From Chitinolyticbacter meiyuanensis (lineage in GTDB: Bacteria; Pseudomonadota; Gammaproteobacteria; Burkholderiales; Chitinibacteraceae): a stretch of 64,000 bases of DNA. Of the stretch, positions 61,172-64,000 are shown one piece after another. The notes beneath the pieces were generated by a model. The model had not been told where the DNA came from, ran no database searches, and saw nothing but the letters and a program-made list of their open reading frames with translations. Every line of letters starts with the position of its first letter. Position 1 is the stretch's first letter. The position numbers were made by a program, and so were the translations under genes. The stretch covers positions 2,361,925 to 2,425,924 of the forward strand of contig NZ_CP041335.1 in assembly GCF_008033135.1 (NCBI RefSeq), given 5' to 3'.

Positions 61172-63892
61172 ATGATCAAAACCTCGCCTGGACGCTTGCC
61201 GTCCAAGGGCCGTACGTTGGCCCTGTCCGTCGTTGCCGCATTCGCCGGCAGCGTGTTTCCCACTGCCGCATGGTCGGCCTCTTGTAGCGGGGTCCCTGAC
61301 TGGGATGCTGCCAAGGTCTATGCCAGCGGCGGCACCTCAGTCACCCAAGGGGGGCACCTCTACCAGAACAAGTGGTGGACCCAAGGGGACGACCCGACCA
61401 AGTCCGGAGAATGGGGTGTCTGGACTGACAAGGGCGCCTGCGATAGCAGCGCAACGCCGACGCCCGTCAGTCCTACGCCGGCAACGCCGACGCCTGTGAC
61501 TCCGACGCCAGTTACGCCTCCGGTCACGGCCACGCCTACGCCGATCAAGCCAAGCCCGACACCGGTTACCCCACCACCGGCCAGCTGCGCGCCTTGGGCT
61601 GAGAGCAACACCAAGGCCTATAACGTCGGCGATGTGGTGAGCTACAGCGGCAATACCTACACCGCGCTCGTCACCCATTACGCCTATGTCGGCGCAGGCT
61701 GGAACCCCGCAACCAGCACGACGCTGTGGAAGACTGGGGGTAGTTGCTCAGGCACTACGCCAACGCCGGTGACCCCCAGCCCGGTGACCCCAACACCCGT
61801 AACGCCGAGCCCGGTCACTCCGACGCCGCTAACCCCGACACCGGTTACGCCAAGCCCAACGCCGGTCACCCCCCCGCCGGCCGGCAGCCAGGATGCATGC
61901 CGCCCTGAAGGAATGGCGGTTTCGGCCGTGGCCAACGTGCCGTACTGCCTCGCCTATGACAGCAGTGGCCGCGAGGTGCTGGCCAATGGTCTCAAACGCC
62001 GCAACATCGGCTACTTCACCAGCTGGCGTACCGGCAAGGATGGTCTGCAGCGCTATCTGGCCAGCGACATTCCGTGGGAGCACCTCACCCACATCAACTA
62101 CGCCTTTGCTCACATCGATAGCGCCAACAAGGTATCGGTCAACCAGGATGTCGCCGGCAATGAAGCCACCGATACGACCTGGACTGGTGTGACCGGTGCT
62201 GAGATGGATGCCACGTTGCCGTACAAGGGCCACTTCAACCTGCTGACCAAGTTCAAAAAGCAACACCCTGGCGTGAAGACACTGGTGTCGGTCGGCGGCT
62301 GGGCAGAAACCGGGGGCTACTTCGGTGCTGATGGCAAACGTGTGGCGTCGGGTGGCTTCTATTCGATGACGACCAACGCCGATGGCACCGTCAATACGGC
62401 GGGTATCAACACCTTTGCCGACTCGGCGGTGGCCTTCATCCGTCAGTACGGCTTCGATGGTGTCGACATCGACTATGAATACCCGACCACAATGCCGGAC
62501 TCGGGCAATCCGCTCGACTTCAGCGTGGCCAGCCCACGCCTGAAGGGCTTGCAGGCGAGCTACCGTGAGCTGATGAAGACACTGCGCGAGAAGCTGAATG
62601 CGGCTGCAGTGGTCGACGGCAAGTACTACCAGCTCACCGCAGCAGTACCGGCCTCTGGCTACTTGCTGCGTGGTATGGAAGCCTACCAGTCGAACACGTA
62701 TCTCGATTTCGTCAACGTGATGAGCTACGACCTGCACGGCACGTGGAACCAGTTTGTTGGCCCGAACGCTGCACTGTTCGACGATGGCAAGGATGGCGAG
62801 CTGGCGTTCTGGAACGTCTACGGCGATGCCCAATACAAGAACATTGGCTACCTCAATACGGACTGGGCGTTCCACTACTACCGTGGCGGCATGCCAGCCG
62901 GTCGCATCAACGTCGGCGTGCCGTTCTATACCCGCGGTTGGCGTGAAGTGAACGGGGGCAGCAACGGCCTGTGGGGTACCTCGCAAACCAATACTTGCCC
63001 GGTGGGCACCGAAGCGCCATGCGGTGTGGGGGCGACCGGTATCGACAATATCTGGTTCGATGTCGACGACAAGGGCGCCATCGAGGATGCCGGCTCCAAC
63101 CCGATGTGGCACGCCAAGAATCTGGAGCGGAACATCGCTGCAGACTACCTGCCGCAGTACAAGCTGAAGGCCACCGATCTCACCGGTAGTTACGCTCGCT
63201 ACTACGACGCAACGTTGGTGGCGCCATGGTTGTGGAACGCGCAGAAGAAGGTGTTCTTGTCGACCGAGGACGAGCAATCGATCCAGAAGAAGGCCGACTG
63301 GATCATTGCCAACGGCGTGGGTGGTGCGATGAACTGGGAACTGGCCGGCGACTACGACTGGGATGCTAGCCGCACGACATTGACCGGCTCCAAGGGGCAG
63401 TTCGTGCCGGGGGCGACGCTGACGCGCCTTCTGGCCAACGCCTTCCGCAGCGCAACGCCATATGGCGCCACGCTGTCCAACGGTGCCATGCCGAGCCAGG
63501 TCGTGGATGTTTCTGTGTCGCTGACTTCGTTTGCTCTGGGTGAGAACAACTACCCCATCGAACCCAAGCTGCATATCGTCAACAACACTGGGGCCATCAT
63601 CCCGGCCGGCGCCATTTTGCGGTTCCAGTATTCGACGTCGGCGCCGGACAATCTCGAAGCCAGCAACATGGTGGTGACGTCGGGCCATACCGGCAACAAC
63701 ATCGGCGGTCTGAAGGGTGATTTCCATACGGTGGACTACACGCTGCCCAAGCTGGCAGTAGGTGCCACCAAGGACATCAAGATCACCTATCGGCTGCCAA
63801 TCTCGGGCCCAGCCAACTTCCAGCTGATCGTAAATGGCAAGGCGTTCGCGTTGAAGCAGGAATTTCCGGCCAAACCAACTGGGCAGTTCTAA
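61172..63892 (+). CDS. Secreted GH18 chitinase with two N-terminal CBM5/12 modules
   Basis: A 906-residue modular enzyme. Residues 1-37 are a signal peptide (AVVAAFAGSVFPTAAWSAS region by position, cleaved near AWSA). Two CBM5/12 chitin-binding modules follow, residues 38-90 (VPDWDAAKVYASGG, YQNKWWTQGDDP) and 139-192 (WAESNTKAYNVGDVVSY), each with a Thr-Pro-rich linker after it. The GH18 catalytic domain (about 268-770) begins RRNIGYFTSWRTG and has YGFDGVDIDYEYP, giving catalytic Glu436 in DxxDxDxE. A C-terminal beta domain (about 790-900) resembles the ChiC-like chitinase end. ATG 61172 was chosen for the signal peptide; GGAG lies upstream. Confidence 0.95.
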   Translation: MIKTSPGRLPSKGRTLALSVVAAFAGSVFPTAAWSASCSGVPDWDAAKVYASGGTSVTQGGHLYQNKWWTQGDDPTKSGEWGVWTDKGACDSSATPTPVSPTPATPTPVTPTPVTPPVTATPTPIKPSPTPVTPPPASCAPWAESNTKAYNVGDVVSYSGNTYTALVTHYAYVGAGWNPATSTTLWKTGGSCSGTTPTPVTPSPVTPTPVTPSPVTPTPLTPTPVTPSPTPVTPPPAGSQDACRPEGMAVSAVANVPYCLAYDSSGREVLANGLKRRNIGYFTSWRTGKDGLQRYLASDIPWEHLTHINYAFAHIDSANKVSVNQDVAGNEATDTTWTGVTGAEMDATLPYKGHFNLLTKFKKQHPGVKTLVSVGGWAETGGYFGADGKRVASGGFYSMTTNADGTVNTAGINTFADSAVAFIRQYGFDGVDIDYEYPTTMPDSGNPLDFSVASPRLKGLQASYRELMKTLREKLNAAAVVDGKYYQLTAAVPASGYLLRGMEAYQSNTYLDFVNVMSYDLHGTWNQFVGPNAALFDDGKDGELAFWNVYGDAQYKNIGYLNTDWAFHYYRGGMPAGRINVGVPFYTRGWREVNGGSNGLWGTSQTNTCPVGTEAPCGVGATGIDNIWFDVDDKGAIEDAGSNPMWHAKNLERNIAADYLPQYKLKATDLTGSYARYYDATLVAPWLWNAQKKVFLSTEDEQSIQKKADWIIANGVGGAMNWELAGDYDWDASRTTLTGSKGQFVPGATLTRLLANAFRSATPYGATLSNGAMPSQVVDVSVSLTSFALGENNYPIEPKLHIVNNTGAIIPAGAILRFQYSTSAPDNLEASNMVVTSGHTGNNIGGLKGDFHTVDYTLPKLAVGATKDIKITYRLPISGPANFQLIVNGKAFALKQEFPAKPTGQF
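61446..61585 (+). repeat. Thr-Pro linker repeat 1 in the chitinase
   Basis: In-frame repeats of the form (A/V)TPTPV encode a flexible linker between the two chitin-binding modules. The DNA repeats every 12-18 bases. Confidence 0.85.
61755..61885 (+). repeat. Thr-Pro linker repeat 2 in the chitinase
   Basis: Repeats of TPSPV and TPTPV between the second chitin-binding module and the catalytic domain. Base-level similarity to linker 1 could allow length change by slippage or recombination. Confidence 0.85.
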
Positions 63893-63899
63893 CTAGCAG

Positions 63900-63935
63900 C
63901 GCGAAGAGCCCCCACTAAAGCGGGGGCTCTTCGCG
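63900..63935 (+). terminator. Rho-independent-type terminator of the chitinase gene
   Basis: A 14-bp perfect stem (63900-63913 with 63922-63935) and an eight-base loop ACTAAAGC, 7 bases after the stop. The tail is A-rich, not T-rich, on the plus strand, so it may act in both directions. Confidence 0.7.
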
Positions 63936-63955
63936 AAAACACTAAGCTTAAACAC

Positions 63956-64000
63956 TTATCTGCGTTGGGAGTCCAACTGTTCCTGGTTGGCTACCACGGC
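63956..64000 (-). CDS. C-terminal end of a minus-strand gene (partial)
   Basis: From the right edge the minus strand reads AVVANQEQLDSQRR and stops at TAA (63958-63956). It faces the chitinase terminator as a convergent gene would. Only 14 residues are visible, so no family can be named and chance openness is not excluded. Confidence 0.3.
   Translation of the reverse strand, partial: AVVANQEQLDSQRR

Noticed and set aside
61446..61885. Short repeated units looked at as a possible CRISPR array
   Set aside because: Units are 12-18 bases, contiguous and in frame, encoding Thr-Pro linkers; there are no unique spacers or cas genes.
61829..63727. 632-codon minus-strand frame opposite the chitinase
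   Set aside because: Antisense of a clear GH18 domain; composition rich in Val/Arg/Gly/His as expected for a shadow frame.

Overview
The window reads as a chromosomal segment of a high-GC betaproteobacterium, probably a chitin-degrading member of the Neisseriales (Chitinibacteraceae-like). This is inferred from gene families: a secreted GH18 chitinase with two chitin-binding modules, a cysS/dcd/serB/mfd/rlmB housekeeping backbone, AdhE, and a nitrate assimilation operon. I saw no rRNA, tRNA, insertion sequence or CRISPR array.

Layout. 1-5 kb: the end of an Hpt phosphorelay protein, a TRIC-family membrane protein overlapping a Nudix CoA pyrophosphatase, a branched-chain amino acid binding lipoprotein, and gamma-glutamyltransferase. 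5-13 kb: a five-gene minus-strand nitrate assimilation operon (nitrate/nitrite MFS transporter, nirB, nirD, nasA, cobA). Its control region shows an NtrC-like site, a sigma-54 promoter and a leader with a factor-independent terminator. 13-37.7 kb: mostly core genes, including an unrecognised 308-residue protein, a UPF0149/SEC-C protein, mfd, a GGDEF/EAL protein, rlmB, a WG-like protein with OsmC, serB, ParA, PhoH, PrxQ, dcd, an AraC regulator, a LysE exporter, an aldo/keto reductase, cysS, a protein kinase-HDOD-GAF fusion and adhE.

37.7-59 kb is accessory and patchy. It holds a KfrA-like DNA-binding protein behind two perfect inverted repeats, a NYN/OST-HTH RNase-like protein, a 34-residue membrane protein, and a TIM-barrel isomerase. 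Next comes a tight three-gene operon of HPP-CBS protein, membrane-MarR fusion and ClC-CBS channel. It is followed by the ectoine/hydroxyectoine operon ectABCD divergent from an MscS channel, and a LysR-controlled cluster of two dienelactone-hydrolase-like enzymes and an NmrA-like protein. Between these genes lie decayed fragments: a second isomerase copy, a YegP copy, a second ClC copy and a membrane-protein scrap. 2-isopropylmalate synthase carrying an extra N-terminal HTH-like domain sits among the fragments. The window closes with a chemoreceptor and the chitinase.

Working together: the nitrate operon couples uptake, two-step reduction to ammonium and siroheme synthesis under nitrogen control. 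The ect operon, MscS, ClC and HPP genes look like an osmotic/ion-stress neighbourhood. The HPP / membrane-MarR / ClC operon is the best candidate for an undescribed system: a membrane-tethered MarR-type regulator co-transcribed with two transport proteins that both carry CBS domains.
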